A stretch of 64,000 bases of DNA from Stereum hirsutum FP-91666 SS1 (taxonomy: Eukaryota; Basidiomycota; Agaricomycetes; Russulales; Stereaceae): contig NW_006763131.1 of NCBI RefSeq assembly GCF_000264905.1, forward strand, positions 534,793 through 598,792. The letters are read 5' to 3'. How positions within the stretch are numbered: the stretch's first letter is position 1; each line of letters begins with the position of its first letter. Shown one piece after another: positions 32,612 through 45,405 of the stretch. Below the pieces are notes generated by a model, which was not told the DNA's origin, ran no database searches, and worked only from the letters and a program-made list of their open reading frames with translations. The translations under genes were made by a program, and so were the position numbers.

Positions 32612-33300
32612 GTTTGGAGGAGTGGGTGTACTGGGAAATCTGTCGTCGTGACTGCACAAGAAAGCCACAGAAACCTAACGGCGTTGCTTGCCAGAATATC
32701 CATCAGTAGTAAGTCCTGACTCCTTATCTGAGCGTCGAAAGGCTGATTGGAAAGGAAAAAAATCACAGGCACGTACCCATAGAAGCGAAGAAAAAAAACC
32801 ATCGCACATACGGACGCCTCCACTGACAATCTACGGTTGGAACGGAGCATCGTCGCGAGTTGGAGGCCAATCTACTGGAGTCACGGTTGTGCAGAAGTGG
32901 TTGGACACCTGGCACTCCGATCCGCGCGCTCACCGTGCTTCAAAGACGTCGCTTGTATTTTCTCATGCGACTAGAGACGGGATCTACGGAAGGCAACAAG
33001 GTTCTTGTCATCGTACGCTAAAGAAGGCACCTTGAAGGCGAACTGCTCCCGGAGGATTCTGGCGCCTTCCCACTATCCATTACACGGGATGTGTTACTAA
33101 CAATCCTAATTATCGATTACATGATACCTTGACTAGAAGAGAAAGATTCGATTGTTTCGCTTTACGACATCTGCTCCGAGTCGCACTGCCGGGCGCTGGG
33201 ACCTGAAAGGTCAACACTGGCTACCATCTCCCGGTCCACTCTTCTCGCTCAGTTCTCATTCAACTGAAATACTCTGACTATCTTACTATTCTCACTGAAA
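32612..33300. other. Divergent spacer
   Basis: About 690 bases between UstYa copy 1 (leftward) and the membrane-protein gene (rightward), presumably a shared promoter region. No gene seen. Confidence 0.45.
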
Positions 33301-34360
33301 ATGTCTACAGTGTTCCAATACCAACCTCTTTCAGCCGACGAACCCTCAGTGCACGCCGAGGAATATGATCTGGGAAAGGCGCACTTGCAAGAAGGCACAT
33401 ATCTGCTTTAATTTGGTTCCACCTCCTTCAAAATCAAAGGGCTGACTTTTTCTGTTGCAGACCTAACGATAACAGAGCGACGCCGTGGTCAACGAATGGT
33501 CTTCTGGGCATGCATCGTGGCCTTGTCCTGTTCCTTGCTCAACGTCCTCGTCCTCGGGGCACAATCTGTTGCACCTCGTACACTTTTTTCAGCACAGAAC
33601 CCGCCCAAATTGGAGTACGCGAGCTCTTACATCGGGCTAGAGACCGCTGTTCGGGATCCCTCTTCTCCCCCCTTACCCCCCATATCCAACTTTCCCATCG
33701 TACTCGCACAGGTCAACGCCTCACAGCCGAACAATGTGCTGTATGACAGCCATCGCTGGCGCTCAGGATTTGGTATGATCTACCCTGAAGATCGTCGCTT
33801 CTTACTAACACTAGACGTATGAAATCTCTTTGGCATCACCTTTCCATTATCACCCACCGCTCAGTGTAAACAATATTTGATATATCTTCCCTCCAGGTCT
33901 CTACCATCGCCCAATTTCGTGCAGGAGACTTCGGAATGGAGAGATGCTCCCTCATTATGTCCATACCATATCTCCTGAATCTGGAAGAAGATATGAATAT
34001 CACGTCGCCGTCTTTCTTCTCTGACCCTGTTGTATTCGTCGACGTTTGGAAGGCGGATGTGGAAGAGATCGACCGTCGCAAGCTTTCCTGGTCGACGCGT
34101 CCCACGAAGCAGAGTATGTTTGCGTCGCTGGAGTTAGGCTTCGGAGTTTCATGGGAATCCGCCGAATTTTTCTGCCGCTCTGGATCCTACCACACCTTTA
34201 CTTTCAATCTGGGCGGGGGAGAAGTAGACGGTAGGGTTGATTTCAGGCAGGATCCGAGGAAACCGCAGCTTGGTAGGCGTTTACTTATCCTCAGCACTTT
34301 GATGGCTGTTTCCTAACATCGCTCTCAGGGCTTTTACTGGTCCAACGGTCGTCTCTATAA
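33301..34360 (+). CDS. Uncharacterised single-pass membrane protein of a basidiomycete family
   Basis: I do not recognise a function. Exon 1 starts at 33301 (MSTVFQYQPLSADEPS). The only in-phase join to exon 2 (33461) uses a GC donor at 33395. Exon 2 has a basic stretch (ITERRRGQRM), then a membrane segment (VFWACIVALSCSLLNVLVLG) and an extracytosolic part: PPKLEYASSYIGLETAV, PISNFPIVLAQVN and GMIYPEDRRFLLTLDV. After an intron STIAQFRAGDFGMERCSL continues, and a last short exon ends at 34360. The QFR-x-DFGME-C region recalls a large mushroom family of unknown role. It sits between two UstYa genes, so it may belong to the same locus. Confidence 0.6.
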
Positions 34361-34580
34361 GATGCACAGTAGAATTTGAATCAGATTGCACTTTATTCTC
34401 CCATATTTGTTTCAATTTTCGGATTATAAACATACGTTGGTTCACTTGTTGCGCCCCATGAGTCGTGACCCAGCTATGTTGCTCTCAGATCTTGTTGATT
34501 GAAATGCCTGAATTTTAAGATCTCATAAATCTAGAATGTGCGGCCTAGACGACCACCAACGCATGAAGCGGTGAAACTTG

Positions 34581-35555
34581 CTACACGTAACAACTCCATG
34601 ATGAAGTAGAAATTACTGTAACTTCGCGATGCTGAGCGGTGACTACGAGCGAGAGCGCGAAGCGAACACTCTGGTCATTGACCAAACAAGATCTTCCGAG
34701 CACTGCTCGACAACATACTGATAACTTTACTCTCGATAGATACTCTCGTCTCCTTTCCCCTGATACCTCCTGCAGGGGGCGACAGCTCAACTGCGCTGTG
34801 CTAGCGTAACGGCGACCGGTTTTACTGGATGAAGTTACTTTGATCAGTCCTCGGATGGATTCTCTCCATGGAAGTGCGTGTATACTCACAGTGTCGAAGT
34901 CATCATCTCGCACCCGTACCCACTCCTCCCAATTTTGGGCCATGGCTTCATAAACGAGCCTCCAGTCTAGACAGGTGTGCGTGCCTCCAGAGCGTTCGAC
35001 ATCGTGGGATCTCCAAAGAGCATCTGCCGGCTCCAAGGTCAAATCTGGAGAGCAGAGAATCATCTGGCGTAGATAATTCAGGCAATATTGTCCTCGTACA
35101 GCTGCAGGCTCACTTCCTTCGAGTAGAACACGGAGAATGCGTAGGCAGTGTGCTTCGTGAGACATGCCTATGGCAAATGTCCGATGCTCTTCCCCGAGCC
35201 TCAAATAACCAAAACCTGCAACTGAGCTCGACGCCCATTCTTCCTTCGCATCTACACCGTGTATAGGGTAATGACCCGTCTCTTCGACGGCCAGTGCTAC
35301 TAAGTGTTCCTCGAGAGGGTAGTACTCAGGATAGTCGTCGTCGATGTATGCTTAGAAATGGAATGTGAGCATTAATACGTCATGGCTTCAAGTACACCTA
35401 CAATACGTCCGAGGTTCATTGAAACCATACTCGGCGCTATTAGCCTTCAGTATGGACAAGGCGAGGTTTGCGATGGAAAGGAGGGCGGGTAGACAAGCCA
35501 GTACAACACCAGCATAGAATTGCAGTCGGGAACGACCATACCAGAAACGAGCCAT
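34581..35555 (-). CDS. UstYa-type (DUF3328) protein, copy 2
   Basis: Exon 1 (35555-35402) gives MARFWYGRSRLQFY and a membrane segment (AGVVLACLPALLSIANLALS). Exon 2 starts at 35350 with YIDDDYPEYYPLEEHLVAL, HYPIHGVDAKEEWASSS and FGYLRLGEEHRTFAIGM, closely parallel to copy 1. The first HxxHC motif is intact (SHEAHCLRIL). In the second, both histidines are lost (RGQYCLNYLRQMILC). GGTHTCLDWRLVYEAM matches the C-terminal block. Sequence similar to copy 1 ends near DDDFDT at about 34892, where GTGAGT could start a last intron. The read-through to 34581 has no family character, so the real C-terminus is probably shorter or in a small exon I could not place. Loss of the second motif suggests altered or lost activity. 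Confidence 0.75.
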
Positions 35556-37439
35556 CGAGGTACGTAGGGCGCTAAACGCGACGATATGGACCACAAGCTT
35601 CAAATTGTACAACGAAAGTGCTAGGGAAAAGTAAGGGTGCCAGTGCGGCAAGGCACATGAGCACTTAGTAGCCGCTCGACAGCCGCTTCATCCACAGGCC
35701 AGTGGCCACCTTCTGACGTGCGTCGCACCTATCAAGCTCCAGCCCAGTGCGAGCTGTCCACGAGAATGTGTTGGAGATCATGTTGGCCTTCTGTTGGCTA
35801 CTCAAAAGATTCTGTAAGTGCCAGGGTCCGGAGTAAGCTGCCCCCGGCGCCCGCACAATGGCCTCGGCAGTTTCCTGACTCGCCGATTTTTAGAGCGCCA
35901 CAAATTCCTAATCCTGTTTTTTGTCCGCCATCTTCCTGCGCTCGTTGTTCACCGTTCAGCGCTCAAGAAAATTTTGGAATCCACCGCGAGGCACTTGCAG
36001 CTCATTCCATATCCGATAGTTTGCACATAGAACCCTTCGGTCGCCCAATCGATTGACATCTCCCCAATCATAGCTCAGCGCTCAGGTTCGATGTACAGCC
36101 TACTATGATGGAACACCTTCCCTTACGCCAGCCCGTTCATCAGAACTCGTCTCAGAAAACTTCCGGGCCCGCAGGATTTAGGTGAGCGATACTATCTTCC
36201 ACATGTAAGTCCAAACTTTATGCCTCGCTCGTCATGTTATAAACACAATACCTTCTGATGGCGTCGTCACCTTTAGAAGCACAAATACAAGCCATAGGGC
36301 GGAAGTTCCTGTATGTTCCCCCGGCGTAACTCTGGGGTGCCAGGTATGCTACACCTGAGTTTTTTTGGAGGACTGGATATCAACTAGGGTCACTAGACAA
36401 TGCGATATCAAAAGAAATATGTAGGTGATTCTCCACTGTCCTCGAGGAGAACCGATTTCAAGTCGTTACACAAGGCTTGTCACCTGTTTCCCCATATGTC
36501 ACATTTACACACAAAGAATGTGTATCGGGAGCCCGAGACAAACTTCACATGCTGGAAGAGCACAAAGGCCTTCAACCTAGAAATAATGTTATTCCGGATA
36601 CACCGAGAGGACGGATCAGGGCCAACTTCCAGAATACAGTATCGTGATGGAGTCAGCATCCTCATGCCTCGTATTCTATTCAAGAGGAAACTGCGGGCTC
36701 TCTCCGAACTTGCGTCGTACCGGGTGGAATTAGAAGCCCTATGCTGAAACTATTCGCAGGATGTCGTGATAATAGTCTCCGTCTCAGGCTTCTGAAGACT
36801 TTCACATGGCCACTTTTTTCCGATTCTCTTTTGTTCGTTCAGCCACCCGAGTTACTTACTACTTCTTTCATTCACACCGTGTCAAGGGTCATCAAGTACC
36901 TGGGCCGAAAAAAACTCTTTCTCACATCAACCCCTCGCTCCTCGGTGCATAGATGTTTGTCACCGGTCTAGGAGTTATCAGCATCCAGTCGATTAGCGCC
37001 TCTGCACGATTAGTTGGGAAGGCTGATGCGATGCACTTGCTTCCATATTGACGGAATGCGTTGGATGTCTCTTGTTCATTATTAGAGCAATCGCCGACTC
37101 CGTGTCATACCTGAACGGGACGGATAATCGCTTGCTTCGTGTAGCATGTTCTCTTTGAGATCCCTCAGACGCAGGGGCCGCGAACCTTCCGCATCCGTAT
37201 CTGGGGTCCTTCTAGGCCGTCTTCCCTCGTGCATTCCTCAGACCTCTGAACGTGAGTACGTGAAGATGGGATTTGAATCCTTTGAAGAGAGCCTCCCGAT
37301 AGAATCTTCACTTGGGTTATGCGTGAAATAGAAGTCTTCGCGTTCGGCAGTGGGCGTTCGAGGAGACGAATCGTGTCATCAAGGCTCTACCTTTGTGTCC
37401 TTTCTCTTTCACCACTGACCTCTACCAGTAACTTCACCG
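35556..37439. other. 1.9-kb gap within the accessory locus
   Basis: No supported gene. An ORF at 36400-36747 (115 residues) and a small one at 37146-37331 lack motifs, and splice sites around them do not build a protein. Confidence 0.4.
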
Positions 37440-40096
37440 ATGAAAAATTCCTCAAAAATGGGCTCTCCGGTCATTGACCAGAGCAACTTGAATCCGGAGA
37501 AAGACCTGCCTCCAAACCAATCCAACATTCAAGTCGATCCTGTCCCCGATGTCCCTTCAAAGTTAGTCTATCTTCTCCTCTCACAATGACTCGTACTGAT
37601 ACACAGCAGTAATCTTGCGATAGTCATTCCTGCGTAGGACTCTCACCAGCTCTTTTGAATCTGCGCCTGACCGATTTAAACTGTGCAGAATTTTGCTGCT
37701 CAGTATGTCGTCCATGTCCAAGCAGAAGTTGGGCATGATAGTGATTATTCTCAGTTTTAATCCCCGCCCTTGATCAGACAATCACATCTGTGGCACTACC
37801 AACCATCGTCAGTGAACTTGGTGGCCAGAATGCGTACAGTTGGATTGGGGCTGCGTATTTACTTGGTGCGTGAGCTTCGCGTTCATCCTTTCTCAATCGA
37901 GGTGTTGAATCGTGTGTGCGTAGCTAGTGCCTGTCAGTTAGCCCAATCAGTCTTTGAGCTGCTTGTTCTAACGATTTCCTCAGCTTTTTCAACTATCTAC
38001 GGAAGGCTTTCTGTCTGTCGCAATTCGTTGTCTGGCAGAAAATACTCAGTACTCACTGTCTTGGGTAGGACATCATAGGGCGCAAGCCAGTATACTTCAT
38101 TGCCATGACTTTCTTCATGGTAGGATCTGCTCTTGGTGGTGCCGCGCAAAGCTTTTTGTGGCTTGCGATAGGTATTTTCTTTTGTTCAGCTTGTGTATGA
38201 TCCCTGCTGACACTGCTACCGATTGGTAAGCTCGTGGCATTCAAGGTGCCGGAGGTGGAGGACTGATTCAGCTTAGCATGATCACAATTGCCGATATAAG
38301 TTGGTATTTTTCTACTGAGATATCGAATAGCTGTCCTGACTCATCGTTAAAAAGCTCCTTTGGAGAAACGTGGATTTTATATTGGCTTGGTAGGAACGAC
38401 TTGGGGTACGCTCACTTCAATCACAGAACCCCACCATTTCATCTAGAGCTAAATATAAGGACAGGTGTTGCCAGCGTTACTGGCCCCATTGTAAGCGTCA
38501 TGGTATCTTATCCATGAAGGCCTGCTCTCATGTACCATAAAGGTCGGTGGCGCTTTGACGGATCACGCTTCATGGCGGTGGTGTTTCTGGATGGTAAGCT
38601 GTCTCTCATCTCATGTTGATACGACTCATGAGCACCATTCTAATCCTTGCGTAGAATCTTCCTGCAGGAGGCATTCTGTCCTTGATACTTCTATTCTTGC
38701 TGAAGTTGAAACCAGTGCCAAGGCGTCCTTTTGGTCAGGTTGTCCGTCAGTTCGACTTTATTGGACTGTCTCTGGTTATCTCTGGGGTGGCTTGTTTCCT
38801 AGTGGGCCTTGAGGTCGGACAAGATCACTGGTCATCTGCCGCTGCCATTGCTCTTATCTGCATTGGAGTAGTATTAATTATGGGGTGCTGCCTCCATGGG
38901 TTGTTCACCGAGCGTATCCCTGTCTTGCCCTCCCGACTTTTTTGCACGATGACCCCTGCAGCCGTACTGATCTGTGCATTTATCCACGGTATGGCGGTAT
39001 TTACGGGGAGCTACTACATTCCTCTATATTTTCAAGTCTTGGGATCGAGCGCCACAATCGCCGGAATCAAGACCATGGCCTTCAGCCTTACGTCTTCGGT
39101 ATCGGGAGCGTTGGCCGGTATTATATCCGTAAAGGCAGGGTATCGACTGGTACTCTGGGTGTCTTGGGCATTGATAGCGGTTGGTTATGTCAGTACTTTT
39201 TCTCAAAATCAACATTGGATGGTTTTCCGACAATATAGTGGGCTGACAGACGACTAGGGGCTGATGATACGACTCGATAGCTCGACGAGCATGTTTGTAT
39301 CAGCATCACTACGCGAGCGATATCTTGTGACTGACTCTCTTGGCAGCCCTCTGCAGATAGTATATATATTCATTGCTGGAGTGGGAGTGGGAGGCGTATT
39401 CCAAATTCCTCTCATTGGTACGCAATTTTTCGGATATCTCCTGGGCCCCGTGCTCATCATTTGACATTAGCACTTCATGCGAGCATGCCCGTCAGCGATA
39501 TTGCCATGTCTACATCTGCCTTCATGCTTCTTCGGTATGTGAAACAACCACGAATACTATCTTCACGTTTTTAAAATGTCTAGTCATAGGCTACTCGGAA
39601 GCGCTGTCGGTGTCTCCGTAGGCGAGGCAATTTTCGTGACCGAAGTAAAAAAGCGCATCTCTGCCATAACCAACTATAGCGTCGGAGACAGTAATACCCT
39701 CACGGATAATTTGACTGGCCTACATAACATCCAGGTATTTTTCGCCGTTGTTCTTGATTGACTTAGCTAACCGGTGTTCTGCTAGCCTATCAGCACGCGC
39801 AACGAAGTCCTGCATGCTTACAGCCGTAGCTTGTCGGTTATCTGGTATGTATCCTTGTGATTGCCGTGACGTTCACAGTGCTCTCACTCACTTTCTTATT
39901 AGGGAGGTATTGACACCTATTGTCACAGTCGGTTTTCTGCTCTGTAAGTTCTTGGTGTCATTTTCGGAATGAATATTGACGACTACCAGCCTTGTCCGTG
40001 CGCAAATACTCTCTCCACGAGAAGCCGACGGAGGAAGCGGATCCAGCCAAGATACCTGGCGATAAATCACTCATACAAGGGGAAAGTTCTGTCTGA
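37440..40096 (+). CDS. Major facilitator superfamily drug:H+ antiporter-2 type transporter (14-TM)
   Basis: At least ten exons. The hydrophilic N-terminus is MKNSSKMGSPVIDQSN. Exons join in phase through LIPALDQTITSVALPTIVSE (the ALDQTI signature of 14-TM drug exporters), YSWIGAAYLL, a 9-base microexon and FSTIYGRLSDIIGRKPVYF. Next come [73 protein letters not shown] and MNLPAGGILSLILLFLLKL. Later membrane spans include YYIPLYFQVLGSSATIAGI and GVGGVFQIPLIALHASMP. The hydrophilic C-terminus has RKYSLHEKPTEEADPAKI and ends at 40096. All motifs are intact, so the exporter looks functional. It would move small molecules out of the cell and is a natural partner for a biosynthetic locus. Confidence 0.87.
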
Positions 40097-40874
40097 GACT
40101 TGCATATGTATTTACGATCTTTCTGAAATCTGCTGTTTGCGAACTGTGGTTCACGTTCAGGCTTCCGTCAATGCTCGACTAGGACGTAAGCTTCCACAAG
40201 TGTGAATTATTCACGTTATACCTTCAGCTTGGTTTAAAAAGCTCTGTTTGTTGTTGAATCTGATGCACCACGAGAGCTGTTATGTTGTAATTATGACTAT
40301 GTGTACCACACAAAGTCCTTTTGTATTCGTTTAATCAGGATATTACCCGGCTCACGCTGGATACTCATCTGCCCGTTTCGGATTGGTCACGCTGATATGA
40401 CTCTGTACGTTCCTTTATGCGGCACAGATGTCCGGACAATATCTTACCAGTTACTTTCGAGCTAACCCCAATAACTCAAGCCAGCAGAATACCATTTGTT
40501 GCTAGAGCTGACTTCAAAGGACTCGACGATAGATAAGTCAAAGTACAGCTTAGACTGAACAAGAATGATCGAAATACTTCGTGGTACACATATGTTTCTG
40601 ATATATCCTAGTGATGCTTGACGTCAAACTTACCGTTCGGCGAATGCACAAGGCTCAAAACAGGGTAGAGGTTCACATGATCATTGATGAGTCGACTGGA
40701 ACACAAAAGCAGGACAACTCTGCCAAGCTCGCAAAATCCTCATGCATGTTCGTACAAAAATTTGATTCGCAAACAGTGAAGGCTAACAAGCGTCACCGGG
40801 CAGTAATCTGTTAATGAGGTGAATCAACTGTTGAATGTACAATAATACCCGAAGATAAAACCTACATGTCACGA
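40097..40874. other. Spacer with no supported gene
   Basis: About 780 AT-rich bases between the MFS gene and the small peptide gene. It holds their 3' flanks; nothing else was recognised. Confidence 0.4.
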
Positions 40875-41116
40875 TCAGAAATCAACGCGGTCACATATGT
40901 CGCTAGTGAGGCCGGGGACATCACCGTCGTCCCAAGACATAGCAGCTTTGGGAAGATCGAGAGTATCTCCGCTGCAACCTGAAGAGGTAGATGAGCATGT
41001 ATCAGGTACCTCGAGTCGATGCGACAATCAAAGGATGACATACGCTTCACTTCGGATTCGATGAGAGGAAAGGCAACAGCAACCACCGCGAACAGGAGAG
41101 AGAGATAGAGCTTCAT
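40875..41116 (-). CDS. Small secreted peptide precursor with Lys-Arg processing site
   Basis: Two exons (41116-41044 and 40978-40875) around a canonical 65-base intron (GTATGT..CTTCAG) give 58 residues. The first 22 or so form a clear signal peptide (MKLYLSLLFAVVAVAFPL). A short acidic stretch (IESEV) and Lys-Arg follow, a typical Kex2 cleavage site. The remaining 33 residues start with Cys directly after Lys-Arg and contain a second Cys near the end (TSDICDRVDF), several Asp residues and one Trp. Without splicing the frame also stays open, which hides this structure. I know no homologue. Position between the MFS exporter and other genes of a locus with three UstYa proteins makes it a candidate peptide substrate (inference). 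Alternatives are a small secreted effector-like protein or an unrelated secreted peptide. Confidence 0.6.
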
Positions 41117-42750
41117 GTTTGACTCGTTGAGGCTTTGTGGATTTGATGAGGGGTGCTTGTGGATGTAAGTTTCCTCGAAGGGACCACAGTCCTTTAAAGC
41201 TAATTTCGGTCTAGTATAACCGCGGGATGAGAGGGGTTCTAGAAAACAGCTACGTAACATGTAAACAGAAGCGAACTCATCATCCGGCTACTAGAACCTA
41301 GTATTTGGCCATGGCTGCATGGAGCTACGCCGTGATATCGACTATTGAGTGGATCATCCTGCTTTTTATTTATTAATATTATAAATTACAGCCCTTTTCC
41401 TTGGGTCATCTCGATGTCATTGATTTGCCCCGGTCCATTGGGGAGAATCTCCTAGTTGATTTGTAAGCCGCACAAACGCAGAGATTCCCTATACACACGG
41501 TAAGGAATCTTCTCCCCGCACACTACCGAGTTACTGATAAAGACCGCACTGACCGTCCTCAGGACCTCAAGAGAGTGAAGATACACAGAGATTCGCACAA
41601 CTAATACCAGCCTGTGGAAGTTTCTCACCATGCCAGCATCACGCAACCATGTAGACGATCGTACTGTCCTGTCCGGGGCAGGACCCGGGCTAGGAACGGC
41701 GACTCTGAGTAAGTACTTACCCACATTTCGGTCATTCGAGCGTTCTGTTATGGTGCCTGTAGGAGATCAGTCAGAAATAATGTTCTCTACGTGTCGATTC
41801 TTTTTAGCCCTTTGGCACCGTGGCCCCGTCGTTTGCGAGGAATCTCTCGAATGTAGTAGGTCGGAGATGATCTTACAGATGAACCAGTCCAGTGGGAAAA
41901 TACTCAGGGAATCGCGGGCATTTTGAACCTGAATCCGGTCATTGATCAAGAGGACCCCCAATGCTACGGGCTCAATAATCAATAATCGAGAAGAAGACCG
42001 CTCCGACGGAGTACGAGGATTGGTAGAGCTGAAGAAATTTGGACCTCTAAGTGATTGTAGGCACTTGACAAAATCCGACTCTAAATCCATCAGGCCCTCG
42101 GGAGCTTGTCGGCTTGTTGTCGGCAGCTGTCGGCAGTTGGTTGGTAAGGTAAAAGTGTCGGCGAATTCCGGGTCTTCCCAGCTGTACAGCTCGTCCTCAA
42201 CTCGTCCTATTACAGATTTACATTCATCTTTCGCCTTTCTTTTCTGGAAGCCTTCAGCTGTCCTTTTCCACAGATCTAGCCAGAAACACATCTCATGCTG
42301 TGAAACGGTGCTCTGTTTCTGTTCACCGGCACAACAAACACTTACCAAACCTCAACCCTTCGATCCCTTCTGCTTATTGTCAACCAAGCATTGGGTAGAT
42401 GTAATGATGCATCTCATCACAGGAAGCCTCTGAGCTCTATTGTTCATCAAGATGGTAAGATTTTTAGTGCTCTACTTAGGCGGTACCAACGTACCATTTC
42501 CGGGATCATGGCAGCAGCGACGTGGTGAGCACGTCCCGATGGATCGCGTGAACGACAGCAAACATGTATCCAGACATGGGTAACTCGGAAGTCCAAATTG
42601 ATTGATTCTTGTTGATTGTGCTGTACACCGTAGACGCGCAGACACTGGGGTCAGCTGTCTATAAAGTCAGACTGGTCATTCGTTCCGTGAATAAAAACAC
42701 CTCAGCACCTTGTCGGACGGATAATCACTACGTGGATTAAAAGACCCGAG
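41117..42750. other. 1.6-kb gap within the accessory locus
   Basis: Overlapping ORFs on both strands at 41767-42433 have no recognisable motif, and neither strand is clearly coding. A TTTAAAG element near 41200 on the minus strand may be the TATA-like element of the small peptide gene. Nothing else supported. Confidence 0.4.
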
Positions 42751-44753
42751 ATGTCATCTGCATCGGATCATCCTGGTACGATAGTCGAGTTCGTCGCAGT
42801 GCTTGCAGATACTGGCCTTTATGGAATCACAATCATGCAAACGTAAGTTGGTCATGTTAGATTATTATTCCCTGTCTCCTTCAGATGGTCAAGGACCACA
42901 GCACTAATGGCAACCTTTTCGGTTCGTTTTCACTAGCTTCCTATACTTTGTCTAGTATGACTTCAAAAATCTCGTTGCAATAATTTTTTCTCACTATCTT
43001 TTCAACTTAGCCACTCTCGCCATGACGGATGGACGAAGCGTTTCTTAGTAAGCCATGCTTGTTACTTGACTATTCTATCCGAATTCCACAGTTATATTCA
43101 GACTGATCATCTGCTTTCAGGTTATCTATTTGCTGTACGATTCTACGCAACACCAGTAGCTCACTGCGATATCTCATTCACTGCTGTGATTTCGTCTACA
43201 GCTGCATGAACACCGTCCACGAAGTTTTGGTCAACAGGGGTTGTGCGTGCTATCCTCCAGATACCGCTCATCGGAAGAATTGATGTATAATTGATATTTT
43301 TCTTAGTTTGGGTCTTGATATCTCGAGTTGATGACCCATTTGTACTGTCTCAGTAAGTGCGCTCCATGATACCTAACAAATATCTACGGATATTCAATGC
43401 CACCCTTTGATACTAGAGAATATCTAGTACGTTGATTCTTGGCCCAATCAGCTCGAAGGCTGAGCAGTTTCATCATACAGTGGGGAGGATTGTTCACAGT
43501 GAGTCTTGGATCACCACCTCCGTCACCGGCACGCTGCGCTCACCGGACTCCAATCTCTACAGGCACTGGTCGCCTTGCCCACACAGCTTTTCTTTGCATA
43601 CAGAGTTTGGCAGTGTATGTCTTATGTTTGATGTTATATGTCGGAACTCGTATCTGAAGAGCAGGTTTAAATATCCTAGTCAGTGGAAATAAGTGGATAT
43701 TTCCAGCGATATTTGTAGGTTTACCGAGCCGCTAGAGCGTATGATTCAAACCTCTGACCTGACACTCAGGTTCCGTGCTCCCTGTTTCAGTTCGGTAGGA
43801 TTTCCAACTTGATACATTTACTTTGATCGTCACTGACATTGTGATTGTATGTAGCGGGATATATTGGTGGGTTGCATTGACCCTCTCATCAATTGCATCT
43901 CTGACTCATTAAGCTGATGTAAACACGCTACAGCATTTATTGCACTCTGGTACGTTTTGGATTCTATGTAAATCACACGCTTGCCTTACTATGAGGGCAT
44001 AGTCTCAACGGTGGGCCCACCGCACAGATTATCTTCGCCATAGAGGTAAGTCAGATCAGCTTTTAAATGCGATACGAAAAAAACTGATTGATGGCCTACT
44101 GGGAAAGAAATTGCCCATGGCGTTTTGGGGTGTTAGTGCAGCCGAAGACATGCTGATCTCTCTTGCCTTAATGTGGTTCATATGGCGCAAGCGGGCTGGG
44201 GTAGGGTTTGACAGGTAGTTTTCCGGTTGATGTATACGTCGTCTTCTAATCCATCCTCTTGTGCAGCACGAACCGTATCCTGCATCGACTTTCAGTTTTC
44301 GTAATCAATACTGGCCTCTGGACAGCTCTCTGTGCACTATTTGTCATCGTAACGGTGGGTGGTACTGGTATCTTATTCGTCTCATAACAACTGAAGACTT
44401 CTTCAAGATGGCAGCATACCCACAAGTTCAGATTTATGTCTCGCTATACTTCATCCTTTGTCCATTGTACTGTAACGCTCTGATCGCCAATCTGAATGCC
44501 CGGGCATACATACGTGGAGAAGACGTATACCAATCTGAATTCCATGACGGTATGCAGTTCGCAAGCAATCACAACGTTCCGGTGAGTGTATAATCGTGAA
44601 GACATGATTCCAGCTAACAAGATTCGCTAGTATGGGACGCAGCAGCAGATTTCTCTCAATGCTGTTGGAGAACAGTCGGACCCTTCTCAGACGACGCTGG
44701 AGACTAGAATAAATATCAAGCCTGGGAGGTCAGTCGAGGGATCGAGCGTTTGA
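42751..44753 (+). CDS. DUF6534-type multi-pass membrane protein, possibly disrupted in its 5' half
   Basis: The 3' half is clear. About 43990-44753 encodes LNGGPTAQIIFAIE, AAEDMLISLALMWFIWRKR, then TNRILHRLSVFVINTGLWTA, LCALFVIV, FILCPLYCNALIANLNARAY and a hydrophilic tail ending at 44753. This is the C-terminal domain of the mushroom DUF6534 family, seven-span membrane proteins of unknown role. The 5' half begins well at 42751 (MSSASDHPGTIVEF, ADTGLYGITIMQT), but the most natural next exon (from 42937) meets an in-frame TAG at 42953-42955, just before a membrane-like stretch. Middle exons (43130-43900) could not be joined convincingly. Either I have missed a splice variant or the gene is decaying. 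Confidence 0.5.
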
Positions 44754-45405
44754 ACAACTATGACGATCTCAAGTCATATGTTATGACTTGCATTATGTGA
44801 ACACCACGTCTAATATGTTTTCCCTTTGGCACCTTACTTTTGAAATGTTATTTATTTCAGTCCGATCCGGACACTATAGGCATCTCGTCGAAAGAGGAGA
44901 CGCATCATCGGGCTAACCTCCTGCGTATATCATTCGCACCACTATATTTACTTACCACATGAATACGACAATCCAATGTTGCACGAGCTGATTCCTCGTG
45001 ATATGACAGAGGTTCGCAATTGATCTCAGTAACTCATTACTCGAGGTGATGATTTCAACACAATCGCATTTCGACAACATGCAATCAGGAAGGAGGTTTG
45101 GACCCGAAAAATTCAACATTACTCCTCTCTGTTTTCTGGATGACATATACTGTAGCCTCGCCGTCCTACATAATTGTATTCATCTCCGTTTGTGTAGCAT
45201 GGGGCCCGTAACCGAAGTCGATCGGCGACAATATCGTTTTGACCTTGCTCATGATTGGGATGAGTCGACGCTCGCCGACTGACACAAAAATTTCTTATTG
45301 AGACAAGAGACAACGAAAACAAAACGCCAGACGTAAGCTATATGATTGCCCTGGAATGTACAGATACATGGTCCTCTCCTTCACAGCCGTGCCTCACCAG
45401 GCCAA
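44754..45405. other. Convergent spacer
   Basis: About 650 bases between the DUF6534 stop and the FAD-monooxygenase stop. No gene seen. Confidence 0.45.

Noticed and set aside
41767..42433. Opposing ORFs of 193 and 163 codons
   Set aside because: They overlap on opposite strands, neither shows a motif, and neither joins to a longer product.
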